60,926 bases of DNA. It comes from an uncultured Gemmiger sp. (GTDB lineage Bacteria; Bacillota; Clostridia; Oscillospirales; Ruminococcaceae). The DNA is taken from the NCBI GenBank assembly GCA_944388215.1, contig CALXHT010000010.1, forward strand, positions 1 through 60,926, in the 5' to 3' direction. Below are positions 17,832-24,983 of this stretch, piece after piece. The position numbers were made by a program, and so were the translations under genes. Within the stretch, counting starts at the first letter, position 1; each line of letters begins with the position of its first letter. The notes under the pieces are model-generated. The model saw only the letters and a list, made by a program, of their open reading frames with translations. It was not told the DNA's origin and searched no databases.

Positions 17832-19156
17832 AGATTCGTCTGTCGGAACATTTCGGCTATGGCCGGCTGCTGCGTTTTACGCTGCCCTCCATGGTGATGC
17901 TGGTATTTTCCTCCATCTACGGCGTGGTGGACGGCTTTTTCGTCTCCAACTTTGTGGGCAAAACCGCCTTCACGGCGGTGAATTTTATTCTGCCCTTCCT
18001 CATGATCCTGGGGTCGGTGGGGTTCATGTTCGGCACCGGCGGCGGGGCGCTCATCGCCAAAACCATGGGCGAGGGGGACGACCGCCGCGCCAATGAGCTG
18101 TTCTCCCTGGTGGTGTACAGCTCGGTGGTGTGCGGTGTGGCGCTGGCGGGGCTGGGTTTTCTGCTGCTGCGCCCCCTGGCGGTGGCCCTGGGCGCCGAGG
18201 GAGAGATGCTGCAGGACTGCCTTACCTACGGCACCGTGCTGCTGCCCGCCATTCCCGCCTATGTGCTGCAGTATGAATTCCAGTGCCTTTGCGTCACGGC
18301 GGAAAAGCCCCAGCTGGGCCTGTGGGTCACGGTAGCCTCGGGGCTCACCAACATGGTGCTGGACGCCCTGCTGGTGGCGGTGCTGGGCTTCGGGCTGTCG
18401 GGGGCCGCGGCGGCCACGGCGCTGAGCCAGTGCGTGGGCGGTCTGCTGCCGCTGGCCTGGTTTATCCGCTGCCGCACCGGACGCCTGCGCCTGGGCGCCG
18501 CCCGGTGGGACGGCAGGGCGCTCCTGAAAACCTGCACCAACGGCTCCTCGGAACTGATGAGCAACATCTCCATGTCGCTGGTGAGCATGCTCTACAACGC
18601 CCAGCTGCTGCGCTACGCCGGGGAGGACGGCATCGCCGCCTACGGCGTGCTCATGTACGTCAGCATGATCTTCCAGGCGCTCTTTGTGGGCTACTCGGTG
18701 GGAACAGCCCCGGTGGTCAGCTACCATTTCGGCGCCGGCAACCGCACCGAACTGCGCAGCCTGCTGCGCAAGAGTGGCATCATTCTGGGGGTCTTCGCGG
18801 CGGTGATGTTCCTGGGCGCCCGGCTGCTGGCAGGACCGCTGTCCCGCCTGTTTGTGGGCTACGACGCCGCTTTGCTGGCCATGACCCTGCACGCCTTCGC
18901 CATCTTCTCCTTCGCCTTTGTCTTTTCGGGATTTTCCATCTTCGGGTCTTCCTTCTTCACCGCCCTCAACAACGGCCTGGTGTCGGCCGCCATCTCCTTC
19001 CTGCGCACGCTGGTGTTCCAGGTGGTCTGCGTCCTGGTCCTGCCGCTGCTGTGGCAGGTGGACGGCATCTGGGTGTCGCTGGTGGCGGCGGAGGTCATGG
19101 CGCTCTGTGTCACGCTGACCTTTCTGCGGGCCCAACAGCGGGTGTATCACTACTGA
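17828..19156 (+). CDS. MATE-family efflux transporter
   Basis: 442 residues with twelve predicted membrane helices arranged as two MatE repeats. The N-terminal block LPSMVMLVFSSIYGVVDGFF and the central ELMSNISMSLVSMLYNAQLL match this family. MATE pumps extrude cationic drugs or metabolites in exchange for Na+ or H+. The gene is translationally coupled to the MarR regulator, so its expression is probably induced by a compound sensed by MarR. The substrate is unknown. Confidence 0.9.
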   Translation: MKIRLSEHFGYGRLLRFTLPSMVMLVFSSIYGVVDGFFVSNFVGKTAFTAVNFILPFLMILGSVGFMFGTGGGALIAKTMGEGDDRRANELFSLVVYSSVVCGVALAGLGFLLLRPLAVALGAEGEMLQDCLTYGTVLLPAIPAYVLQYEFQCLCVTAEKPQLGLWVTVASGLTNMVLDALLVAVLGFGLSGAAAATALSQCVGGLLPLAWFIRCRTGRLRLGAARWDGRALLKTCTNGSSELMSNISMSLVSMLYNAQLLRYAGEDGIAAYGVLMYVSMIFQALFVGYSVGTAPVVSYHFGAGNRTELRSLLRKSGIILGVFAAVMFLGARLLAGPLSRLFVGYDAALLAMTLHAFAIFSFAFVFSGFSIFGSSFFTALNNGLVSAAISFLRTLVFQVVCVLVLPLLWQVDGIWVSLVAAEVMALCVTLTFLRAQQRVYHY

Positions 19157-19469
19157 AATACCCATCCCCCGGCGGTAAAGCTACGGCCGGGGGATGGGTG
19201 CCCGGGCGGTGCTGCGTATGGGACCGTCCGGATCTATAGGATGGCGCAAAGCCTTGTGGGTTGTCTGGCCTTGACCGGGCGGTTGCCCTCGCATGGTCCA
19301 AGGCACAGTGGAAAATGGTGCGGGCGCTGCCCGCCTTGTTTCTGTTGACGATATACAGTATACCGGCCGAATGTGTGCAACCCATCAAAGGTCTTTGAAC
19401 AAACCCCGAACAACTTTAAAAAAAAGTATGACGCCCCGTGCCAGGACGGTACGGGGCGTCGTGATGTTT
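19157..19469. other. Intergenic region between convergent genes
   Basis: About 310 bp without a convincing gene. It holds a 13-bp hairpin just after the MATE gene (19161-19198, no T-run), a lone 11-bp palindrome TATACaGTATA near 19350, and the terminator of the downstream minus-strand MarR gene. Frames crossing it have no ribosome site. Confidence 0.6.
19418..19460 (-). terminator. Terminator of the minus-strand MarR gene
   Basis: A perfect 10-bp stem (GACGCCCCGT at 19430-19439 with ACGGGGCGTC at 19451-19460) is followed on the minus strand, two to four bases on, by a run of eight T. Confidence 0.85.
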
Positions 19470-19889
19470 TTACAGCGGACCGGGCCGGGGGCCGCGGCCC
19501 AGCGCCTTGTACAAAAGGTTCATCAGCTGGTCGCGCTCGTCGGGGGTCAGGTTGGAAAGGGCCTCCTCGTCCCAGTCGAAAAACACCTGGTGGCTGGCGG
19601 CAAAGGCCTGCCGGCCCTTCTCACTCAAGGTCAGCCGGTAGACCCGGCCTTCCTTCTCCCGCACAAGAAAGCCGCTTTCCACCAGCTTCAGCACGGTGCG
19701 CTGGCTGTGCCCCCAGTCCAGGTGCAGGGCGGCGGTGAGTTCGCTCTGGGTGCAGCCGGGGTGCTTGCCCACATAGATCACAAAAAACAGCGTGCCGAAA
19801 CTCAGCCCCCACTGGTGCAGCCGCTGCGAGGTGTAATGGCTGAACCGCCGGTAGAGCACCGTGCAGGCGTAGGAAAAGGTGCGGAACAT
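19470..19889 (-). CDS. MarR-family transcriptional regulator
   Basis: 139 residues with a MarR winged helix: GCTQSELTAALHLDWGHSQRTVLKLVESGFL followed here by the short wing VREKEGRVYRLTLSEKGR. A good ribosome site (AAAGGAG) precedes the ATG at 19889. It has its own promoter and terminator and no obvious structural partner; it is divergent from the two-component operon. The target may be itself or genes elsewhere. The effector is unknown. Confidence 0.85.
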   Translation of the reverse strand: MFRTFSYACTVLYRRFSHYTSQRLHQWGLSFGTLFFVIYVGKHPGCTQSELTAALHLDWGHSQRTVLKLVESGFLVREKEGRVYRLTLSEKGRQAFAASHQVFFDWDEEALSNLTPDERDQLMNLLYKALGRGPRPGPL

Positions 19890-19917
19890 AGACGGGACTC
19901 CTTTCTTTGCGAACCCC

Positions 19918-19949
19918 AGTATACCATCGGAAACTTGCCTTAGTCAAGT
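19918..19949 (-). promoter_or_regulatory. Promoter and candidate operator of the minus-strand MarR gene
   Basis: On the minus strand TTGACT (19942-19947) and TATACT (19918-19923) are 18 bp apart. The -35 is embedded in an inverted repeat ACTTG-N7-CAAGT (19933-19949), a plausible MarR site. Confidence 0.65.
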
Positions 19950-19975
19950 AAAAAAGCGGGACAAAAGGGGCAAAT

Positions 19976-20008
19976 TCTCATCCCGCTCTCATTTTTTTAT
20001 GGTATCAT
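19976..20008 (+). promoter_or_regulatory. Response-regulator-type promoter of the two-component operon
   Basis: A direct repeat TCTCAT-cccgc-TCTCAT (19976-19992, 11-bp phase) lies 10 bp upstream of a -10 like TATCAT (20003-20008), with no good -35. OmpR-family regulators bind 11-bp-phased direct repeats in this position to activate transcription. The same geometry recurs at 22069, so I infer autoregulation. Confidence 0.6.
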
Positions 20009-20037
20009 AATAAAAAAGAGGAAAGGGGACAGAACGT

Positions 20038-20712
20038 ATGCGGATCCTTGTGGTGGAAGACCAGCCCGAGATGAACGCGCTGCTGGTCAAACAGCTGAAA
20101 GCGGCCCGGTACAGCGTGGACAGCTGCCTGACGGGCACCGATGCGCTGGATTATCTGGCGGGAGGGGAGTACGACGCGGTGGTGCTGGACATCATGCTGC
20201 CGGGAGTGGACGGGCTGGAGGTGCTGCGCCGCCGCCGGGCCGCCGGGGACAAGACGCCGGTGCTGCTGCTCACCGCCCGGGACGGCATCGACGACCGGGT
20301 GAAAGGACTGGACAGCGGCGCCGACGACTACCTGGTCAAGCCCTTTGCGCTGCAGGAACTGCTGGCACGGCTGCGGGTGCTCATCCGCCGCAGGGCCGAC
20401 CAGGTCAGCGACGTGATCACGGTGGGGGATCTGCAGGTGGACTGCATCGCCCGCACGGCCGCCCGGGGCGGCCAGGGCATTGCCCTGTCGGCCAAGGAGT
20501 TCGCCGTGCTGGAATACCTGGCCCGCAACGCGGGGGTGGTGCTCTCCCGGGAGCGGATCAGCCAGGGCGTCTGGAACTATGACTACGAGGGCGGCTCCAA
20601 CGTGGTGGATGTCTACATCCGCTACCTGCGCAAGAAAATCGACGAGGGGCACCCGGCCAAACTGATTCACACGGTGCGGGGCGTGGGCTACGTCCTGCGG
20701 GAGGAAGTATGA
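20038..20712 (+). CDS. OmpR-family response regulator
   Basis: 224 residues. The receiver domain (1-115) has the acidic pair in VVEDQ, the phosphorylation site Asp51 (VVLDIMLPG), Thr79 and Lys101 (YLVKPF). The C-terminal winged helix (about 125-222) is of the OmpR/PhoB type (LSAKEFAVLEYLARN, VVDVYIRYLRKKID, HTVRGVGYVL). It acts as a DNA-binding switch controlled by the kinase encoded next, whose ATG overlaps this gene's stop (ATGA). Ribosome site GAGGAAAGGGG precedes the ATG. Confidence 0.93.
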   Translation: MRILVVEDQPEMNALLVKQLKAARYSVDSCLTGTDALDYLAGGEYDAVVLDIMLPGVDGLEVLRRRRAAGDKTPVLLLTARDGIDDRVKGLDSGADDYLVKPFALQELLARLRVLIRRRADQVSDVITVGDLQVDCIARTAARGGQGIALSAKEFAVLEYLARNAGVVLSRERISQGVWNYDYEGGSNVVDVYIRYLRKKIDEGHPAKLIHTVRGVGYVLREEV

Positions 20713-22073
20713 AGCGTCTTTCCATTACCCTGCGGGTCACGCTGCTCTACACCCTTTTCATGGTGCTGCTGGCGGGGCTTTCGCTGGGATTTCTGTTCCA
20801 CGCAGGGGCGCAGTCGGCCCGGCAGGCCACGCTGGACCGCATGCAGACCATGGCCGAGGACAGCCGCCGCTACCTGGAAGTGAAGGACGGCCAGCTGGAC
20901 ATTGACCGGGACCTGGAAGCCTTCGACGACGGGGTCTATCTCTCGCTGTACGACACGGCGGGGGTGCCCCTCTACGGCTTTGTGCCCCGGGACTTCGACA
21001 ACTCGGTGGTGTTTGCCGATGCCGCGCTGCGCACGGTGGAAAGCGGCGGGCGGCAGTGGTATCTCTACGACGAGCAGATCGAGGTGGAGGACTACGGCCC
21101 GGTGTGGGTGCGCAGCATCGCGGCGGCCGACGCGCTGGAATCCACCCTGGGCACTCTGTGGCGGACGGCGCTGCTGGTGCTGCCGGTCTTTGTGGTGCTG
21201 GCGGCGGTGTGCGGGTATCTGCTCACCCGGCGAGCCTTTGCCCCGGTGCGGCAGATCACCCAGACCGCCCGGGAGATCGGCGCGGGGAATGATCTTTCCC
21301 GCCGCATCGGCCTGACCGGCCGCAAGGACGAAATTTACACGCTGGCCGCCGAATTCGACGCCATGTTCGCCCGGCTGGAGGAGGCCTTCGACCGGGAGAA
21401 GCAGTTCACCGACGACGCCTCCCACGAACTGCGCACCCCCACGGCGGTGATCCTCTCCCAGAGCGAGTACGCCCTGGAAAACACCGACCCCCAGGGGGAG
21501 ACCCGCGCGGCGCTGGAGAGTATCCACACCCAGGCGGCGCGAATGGCGTCGCTGCTCTCCCAGCTGCTGATGCTGGCCCGGGCGGACAAGGGCCGCCAGG
21601 TGGTGCAGTGGGAAACGGTGGATCTGAGCGAGCTGGCTGCCATGGTGGCCGAGACCGAGGCGGAACAGGCCGCCGGGCAGAACATCACGGTGGAAACCGA
21701 CCTGGAACCCGGTGTGACGGTGCAGGGGGACGAGACGCTGCTCATGCGGATGCTCATCAACCTGACGGAGAATGCCATCCACTACGGCCGCCCCGGCGGT
21801 CACGTGAAGCTGACACTGCGCCGCCGGGAGGGCGAAGCGGTGGGCACCGTGGAGGACGACGGCATTGGCATTGCGCCGGAAGACCAGGAGAAGATCTGGC
21901 AGCGGTTCTGGCAGGCGGACCCCGCCCGCAGCGGCGGCGGGGCCGGGCTGGGACTCTCCATGGTGCGGTGGATCGCCGCGGCCCACGGCGGCCGGGTGAC
22001 GGTGCAGAGCGAACCGGGCAAGGGCAGTGTCTTTACTTTCTGGATTCCCTGCGAAAAAAATGAAAAAGTTTAA
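20709..22073 (+). CDS. Membrane sensor histidine kinase
   Basis: 454 residues. Two membrane helices (about 7-29 and 152-174) flank an extracellular sensor domain of about 120 residues. A HAMP domain is followed by the H-box (DDASHELRTPTAV), an N-box (INLTENAIHYG), and G boxes (DDGIGI, GAGLGLSM). It phosphorylates the coupled response regulator. The gene is translationally coupled to it. The signal sensed is not evident, but the downstream PepSY lipoprotein may take part in sensing or be an output. Confidence 0.93.
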   Translation: MKRLSITLRVTLLYTLFMVLLAGLSLGFLFHAGAQSARQATLDRMQTMAEDSRRYLEVKDGQLDIDRDLEAFDDGVYLSLYDTAGVPLYGFVPRDFDNSVVFADAALRTVESGGRQWYLYDEQIEVEDYGPVWVRSIAAADALESTLGTLWRTALLVLPVFVVLAAVCGYLLTRRAFAPVRQITQTAREIGAGNDLSRRIGLTGRKDEIYTLAAEFDAMFARLEEAFDREKQFTDDASHELRTPTAVILSQSEYALENTDPQGETRAALESIHTQAARMASLLSQLLMLARADKGRQVVQWETVDLSELAAMVAETEAEQAAGQNITVETDLEPGVTVQGDETLLMRMLINLTENAIHYGRPGGHVKLTLRRREGEAVGTVEDDGIGIAPEDQEKIWQRFWQADPARSGGGAGLGLSMVRWIAAAHGGRVTVQSEPGKGSVFTFWIPCEKNEKV

Positions 22074-22101
22074 TGTGGCTTTAATCTTTCCCGGGTATAC
22101 T
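22069..22101 (+). promoter_or_regulatory. Response-regulator-type promoter of the PepSY gene
   Basis: Direct repeat TTTAAT-gtggc-TTTAAT (22069-22085, 11-bp phase), then 10 bp, then TATACT (22096-22101). There is no -35 match. The first repeat overlaps the kinase stop codon. The geometry equals that at 19976. Confidence 0.7.
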
Positions 22102-22149
22102 GAAAGCACAACAAAACAAACCACACCTTACCCGAAGGAGGAAATACAG

Positions 22150-22857
22150 ATGAAAAAGTCTACCCTGTCTCTCGTCGCTGCCACCGCCCTCACCGCGCTG
22201 CTGCTCACCGGCTGTGCCGAAGCTGCCGGCTACAACGGACTGCGCCAGCAGGCCACCACCGCCAGCGAATCCACCCCCCAGGATGCCGTCAACGTGGCGC
22301 CCCAGTCCGCGGCATCCACTGCCCCCACCCCGGCGCCCACGGCCCAGGCACCGGTGGCCGCCCCGGCCAGCGAGACCACGGCGGGCATCGCGGGCAGCGC
22401 CGACCCCAACAGCGGCTATATCTCCAAGGACACCGCCAAGGCCACGGCGCTGAACCATGCGGGCCTCACCGAAGCCGACCTGAAGGCGCTGCGCATCACG
22501 CTGGACTACGACGACGGCCGGGCGGTCTACGACGTGGAGTTCCTGAAGGACAACGCCGAGTATGACTACGAGATCGACGCCACCACCGGCGACATCCTCT
22601 CCTACGACTACGACGCCGAGAACCTGGCCGCCCAGGCCACCACCGGCAGCCCCGTGACGGCGGACCAGGCCAAGCAGATCGCCCTGAACCACGCCGGCGT
22701 GGCGGAGAGCGACACCCGGGCCATGGAACTGGAGACCGACCGGGATGACGGCCGCACGGTGTACGAATTCTCCTGGAAGGTGGGCTTCACCGAGTACGAC
22801 TACGAGATCGACGCCGACACCGGCGCCATCCTGAGCTACTCCCAGGAAGAGGACTGA
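22150..22857 (+). CDS. PepSY-domain lipoprotein
   Basis: 235 residues. A lipoprotein signal peptide ends at Cys22 (LLTGC), followed by a Pro/Ala/Thr-rich linker of about 70 residues and two tandem PepSY domains (about 98-155 and 168-232; both contain ALNHAG and a YDYEIDA...TGxIL segment). PepSY domains are found in inhibitors of secreted proteases and in cell-envelope proteins controlled by two-component systems. ATG 22150 follows AAGGAGG; the frame upstream overlaps the kinase. The promoter just upstream carries the predicted response-regulator site. Confidence 0.88.
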   Translation: MKKSTLSLVAATALTALLLTGCAEAAGYNGLRQQATTASESTPQDAVNVAPQSAASTAPTPAPTAQAPVAAPASETTAGIAGSADPNSGYISKDTAKATALNHAGLTEADLKALRITLDYDDGRAVYDVEFLKDNAEYDYEIDATTGDILSYDYDAENLAAQATTGSPVTADQAKQIALNHAGVAESDTRAMELETDRDDGRTVYEFSWKVGFTEYDYEIDADTGAILSYSQEED

Positions 22858-22868
22858 ACCACAGCCGG

Positions 22869-22894
22869 AAGGCGCCCTGCGGGGCGCCTTTTTC
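22869..22894 (+). terminator. Terminator after the PepSY gene
   Basis: AAGGCGCCC, a 3-base loop and GGGGCGCCTT form a GC-rich stem followed by TTTTT. Confidence 0.85.
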
Positions 22895-22897
22895 CGG

Positions 22898-22926
22898 TTG
22901 ACAGGGCATTTCCCGGTGAGTAAGAT
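22898..22926 (+). promoter_or_regulatory. Promoter of the small secreted protein gene
   Basis: TTGACA (22898-22903), 17-bp spacer, TAAGAT (22921-22926). Confidence 0.65.
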
Positions 22927-23023
22927 AAAATCAGAAAAATTTTTAAGCGGCGGTGAATGGATAGAGCGAGCGGATTCGTATTCCAGGTGAAAGGAACTTT
23001 TCACACACCAAAGGAGGATTACG

Positions 23024-23230
23024 ATGAAACGAACTGCTATTATGATCGCTGCCACAGCACTTGCCTGCACGGTGGGCGCCACCGGGGTATGGGCCGCCGG
23101 GCCGGGCCGTACGGGACTGCAGCGCGCCTGCCATACGGCACAGTGCCTTTTCACCGATGAAAACGGCGACGGCGTCTGCGACAACCGGGGCACCGGCTGC
23201 AACGGAAACGGCTGGGGCTGCCGGGAGTAA
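23024..23230 (+). CDS. Small secreted Cys-rich protein with a Ca-loop-like motif
   Basis: 68 residues. A signal peptide (residues 1-24, cleavage after VWA) precedes a mature part of about 44 residues with five cysteines and the motif TDENGDGVCDNRG, which resembles an EF-hand or dockerin-like calcium loop. A clear AAGGAGG lies 7 bases before the ATG, and the gene has its own promoter. Similar short DENGDG proteins occur in gut Bacillota next to regulators; the function is not known to me. Confidence 0.7.
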   Translation: MKRTAIMIAATALACTVGATGVWAAGPGRTGLQRACHTAQCLFTDENGDGVCDNRGTGCNGNGWGCRE

Positions 23231-23251
23231 AGGAAACGATGGGGGCGTGCC

Positions 23252-23420
23252 ATGCGCAGCGAACAAGAGGTCAACCGGGCGGTGGAGCGGTACGCCGACA
23301 CGGTGCGGCGCTCTCCGGCGGGGAACCCGCCCAGAGTACCGCCGAGATCCCGGCCACCTGCGAAAGCTCCGCACCTCAAAAGGAAAACGGCCACCACGGC
23401 GAGGGCCATCACGAGGAATA
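23252..23420 (+). pseudogene. ECF sigma-factor gene remnant
   Basis: ATG 23252 begins MRSEQEVNRAVERYADTVRR, which resembles the first twenty residues of ECF sigma factors (region 2.1, where an RICxxHLKN-type segment normally follows). After residue 20 the sequence changes abruptly to an unrelated Pro-rich frame that reads through the terminator. In another frame the downstream half ends naturally as ...APQKENGHHGEGHHEE with TAA at 23418-23420, just before the terminator. This looks like a deletion joining the start of a sigma-factor gene to the end of another gene. Confidence 0.5.
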
Positions 23421-23423
23421 AAC

Positions 23424-23461
23424 AAAAAGGCGCACAGGAAATTTATCCTGTGCGCCTTTTT
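23424..23461. terminator. Bidirectional terminator
   Basis: A perfect 16-bp stem (AAAAAGGCGCACAGGA with TCCTGTGCGCCTTTTT) between convergent genes gives T-runs on both strands. Confidence 0.92.
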
Positions 23462-23464
23462 GGT

Positions 23465-24439
23465 TCAGTTGTCCCACACAAACCGGGGCTTGTCCGCCAG
23501 GGGGAATACCCCCAGCGCCGTGCCGGTCAGGGTGTCTTCGGTCATTTTTACGGCGTGGATACAGCCGCTGTCGTAGGTGTGGTAGTAGTAGACGACTTCT
23601 TTCCCGTCGCAGCAGCAGGCGTAGGTGGTCTCGTCCAGACGGCCCTCGGGGGTCTCCACGCTGCCCCGCACCATGGAAACGGCGTCCAGAAGGTGGAAAA
23701 ACTGGCTCACCTGCCCGGGGCGGTCCTCCGGGAAGGCGGCATGGTGACGCAGGAAGGCCGCCTTCACAAACCGGGACAGGGGGGAGGCATCCCCGGGCAG
23801 GCCCAGGGCCCCCAGCCCCTGGCCGTAGACCGCCAGCTCCAGGTCGGGGGCAAAGGTATTGTCCGGCGTGCGGGGGGAGAGGTGCCGGTAGTTGTTCAGG
23901 TTGGCAAGCTGGTAGGGGTAGGGCGGGTTGTTGGTGAGCACCCCCACGGCGTCGTCGTGAAAGTGCAGCCCGTCGGCCAGGGGCTCCATCACAAAACCGC
24001 CGTCGGGGCCCGCCACCTGCCAGTGGAGCGCCGCCAGCGGATACCCCGGCGCAAAGGGGATGGCCGCCAGCCGCACGGTGGCCAGCAGCGTCCGGGCTTC
24101 GGCCGCCGTGGCACAGCTGCCCAGCACCAGGGGGATCAGCTCGTAGGGAGCCAGGTTCAGCAAGCCGGGGTCGGGCTCCTCAAAATAGACGGCATTGCCG
24201 GGAAAGTACAGCCCCGCCATATACAGCCCCTTCTCGTTCACCGCCTCGGCGTAGAGCGGGGTGTCCCGGGCCACGCTGGCCATGCCGATCATCCCGTAGT
24301 GGTGGCAGAGCGGCTCCCGGTGATGAAAGGTGAATTCGTGATCCCGGGGCGTGATGACCACCTGCTCCCCGAAATGGTATTCCAGATCCAGATTGCGGCC
24401 GTACAGCCCGCGATCCCAAAAGGCAACGCTGGTACACAT
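23465..24439 (-). CDS. Choloylglycine hydrolase family enzyme (bile salt hydrolase or penicillin V acylase)
   Basis: 324 residues, the normal length of this Ntn-hydrolase family. Translation from ATG 24439 (good AGGAGG) exposes Cys2 as nucleophile after loss of Met. Other active-site residues are present: Arg15 and Asp18 (YGRNLDLEY), Asn in VLTNNPPYPY and Arg in SPLSRFVKAAF. These enzymes cleave the amide bond of glycine/taurine bile salts, penicillin V or acyl-homoserine lactones. Residue 78 is Tyr (AGLYFP), where classic bile salt hydrolases have Asn82 and penicillin V acylases have Tyr, so the substrate is uncertain. The frame upstream of 24439 is untranslated leader. No signal peptide is seen, so it is probably cytoplasmic. 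Confidence 0.9.
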   Translation of the reverse strand: MCTSVAFWDRGLYGRNLDLEYHFGEQVVITPRDHEFTFHHREPLCHHYGMIGMASVARDTPLYAEAVNEKGLYMAGLYFPGNAVYFEEPDPGLLNLAPYELIPLVLGSCATAAEARTLLATVRLAAIPFAPGYPLAALHWQVAGPDGGFVMEPLADGLHFHDDAVGVLTNNPPYPYQLANLNNYRHLSPRTPDNTFAPDLELAVYGQGLGALGLPGDASPLSRFVKAAFLRHHAAFPEDRPGQVSQFFHLLDAVSMVRGSVETPEGRLDETTYACCCDGKEVVYYYHTYDSGCIHAVKMTEDTLTGTALGVFPLADKPRFVWDN

Positions 24440-24468
24440 GGTATAGCCTCCTTGTTGGCTTTTCTTAC

Positions 24469-24497
24469 AGTATACCCGCCCGGCGCGCCCCGGACAA
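24469..24497 (-). promoter_or_regulatory. Promoter of the choloylglycine hydrolase gene
   Basis: Minus strand TTGTCC (24492-24497), 17 bp, TATACT (24469-24474). Confidence 0.65.
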
Positions 24498-24525
24498 TCC
24501 CTGCATAAAAAAGTTACATTCCCCC

Positions 24526-24574
24526 TTGACAGCCGCCGCAAACCGGCCTATACTATACATCGAGAAATTTTGAT
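24526..24574 (+). promoter_or_regulatory. arsR promoter with ArsR operator
   Basis: TTGACA (24526-24531), 17 bp, TATACT (24549-24554). The inverted repeat ATCGA-N6-TTGAT (24559-24574) covers the transcription start. A second copy, ATCAA-N6-TTGAT, lies at 24946-24961. Confidence 0.8.
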
Positions 24575-24588
24575 GTGAGGTACAATCC

Positions 24589-24900
24589 ATGGATTCCTAC
24601 GAGCAGGACGCCAAGATCTTCAAGGCGCTGTGCGACCCCAAGCGACTGGCCATCCTGGAGCAGCTGCGCAGCGGCGAGAAGTGCGCCTGTAAATTGCAGG
24701 AACCCCTGGCGCTGACCCAGTCGGGGCTTTCCTACCACATAAAGATCCTCTGCGAATCGGGGCTGGTGCTGGCCCGGCAGGAGGGCAAATGGACCCACTA
24801 CCGCCTCAGCGCCGAGGGTCAGGCCCGGGCCGTCCGGCGCCTGCTGGCCCTGACCACCCCCAACGCCGAGGCGCCCGCCTGCGGCTGCAGCGGGCAGTGA
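24589..24900 (+). CDS. arsR: ArsR/SmtB-family metalloregulator
   Basis: 103 residues with the ArsR winged helix (DPKRLAILEQLRSGEKCACKL, LTQSGLSYHIKIL, LVLARQEGKWTHYRL). Cysteines in EKCACKL match the As(III)-binding CxC of ArsR proteins, and an extra C-terminal CGCSGQ may bind metal. It should repress its own operon and leave DNA when arsenite or a similar thiophilic metal binds. Two matching operators flank the gene. The ribosome site is weak (GAGG). Confidence 0.9.
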   Translation: MDSYEQDAKIFKALCDPKRLAILEQLRSGEKCACKLQEPLALTQSGLSYHIKILCESGLVLARQEGKWTHYRLSAEGQARAVRRLLALTTPNAEAPACGCSGQ

Positions 24901-24945
24901 TCTTTTGCCGCGCCCTCTCCGCGCGGCAGTTTTTACGGCCAAAAC

Positions 24946-24961
24946 ATCAAAAAATCTTGAT
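24946..24961 (+). promoter_or_regulatory. Second ArsR-type operator
   Basis: ATCAA-aaaatc-TTGAT, a perfect inverted repeat between arsR and the permease gene, matches the arsR promoter site. No strong -10/-35 was seen beside it, so it may act by roadblock or support DNA looping. Confidence 0.65.
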
Positions 24962-24983
24962 ATGACAAAAGGGGGACTTCCCA

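Noticed and set aside
19341-19365. Promoter in the gap between the MATE and minus-strand MarR genes (TTGACG near TATACC)
   Set aside because: The spacing is only about 8 bp on the plus strand and 20 bp to the nearest -35-like site on the minus strand, and no gene follows.
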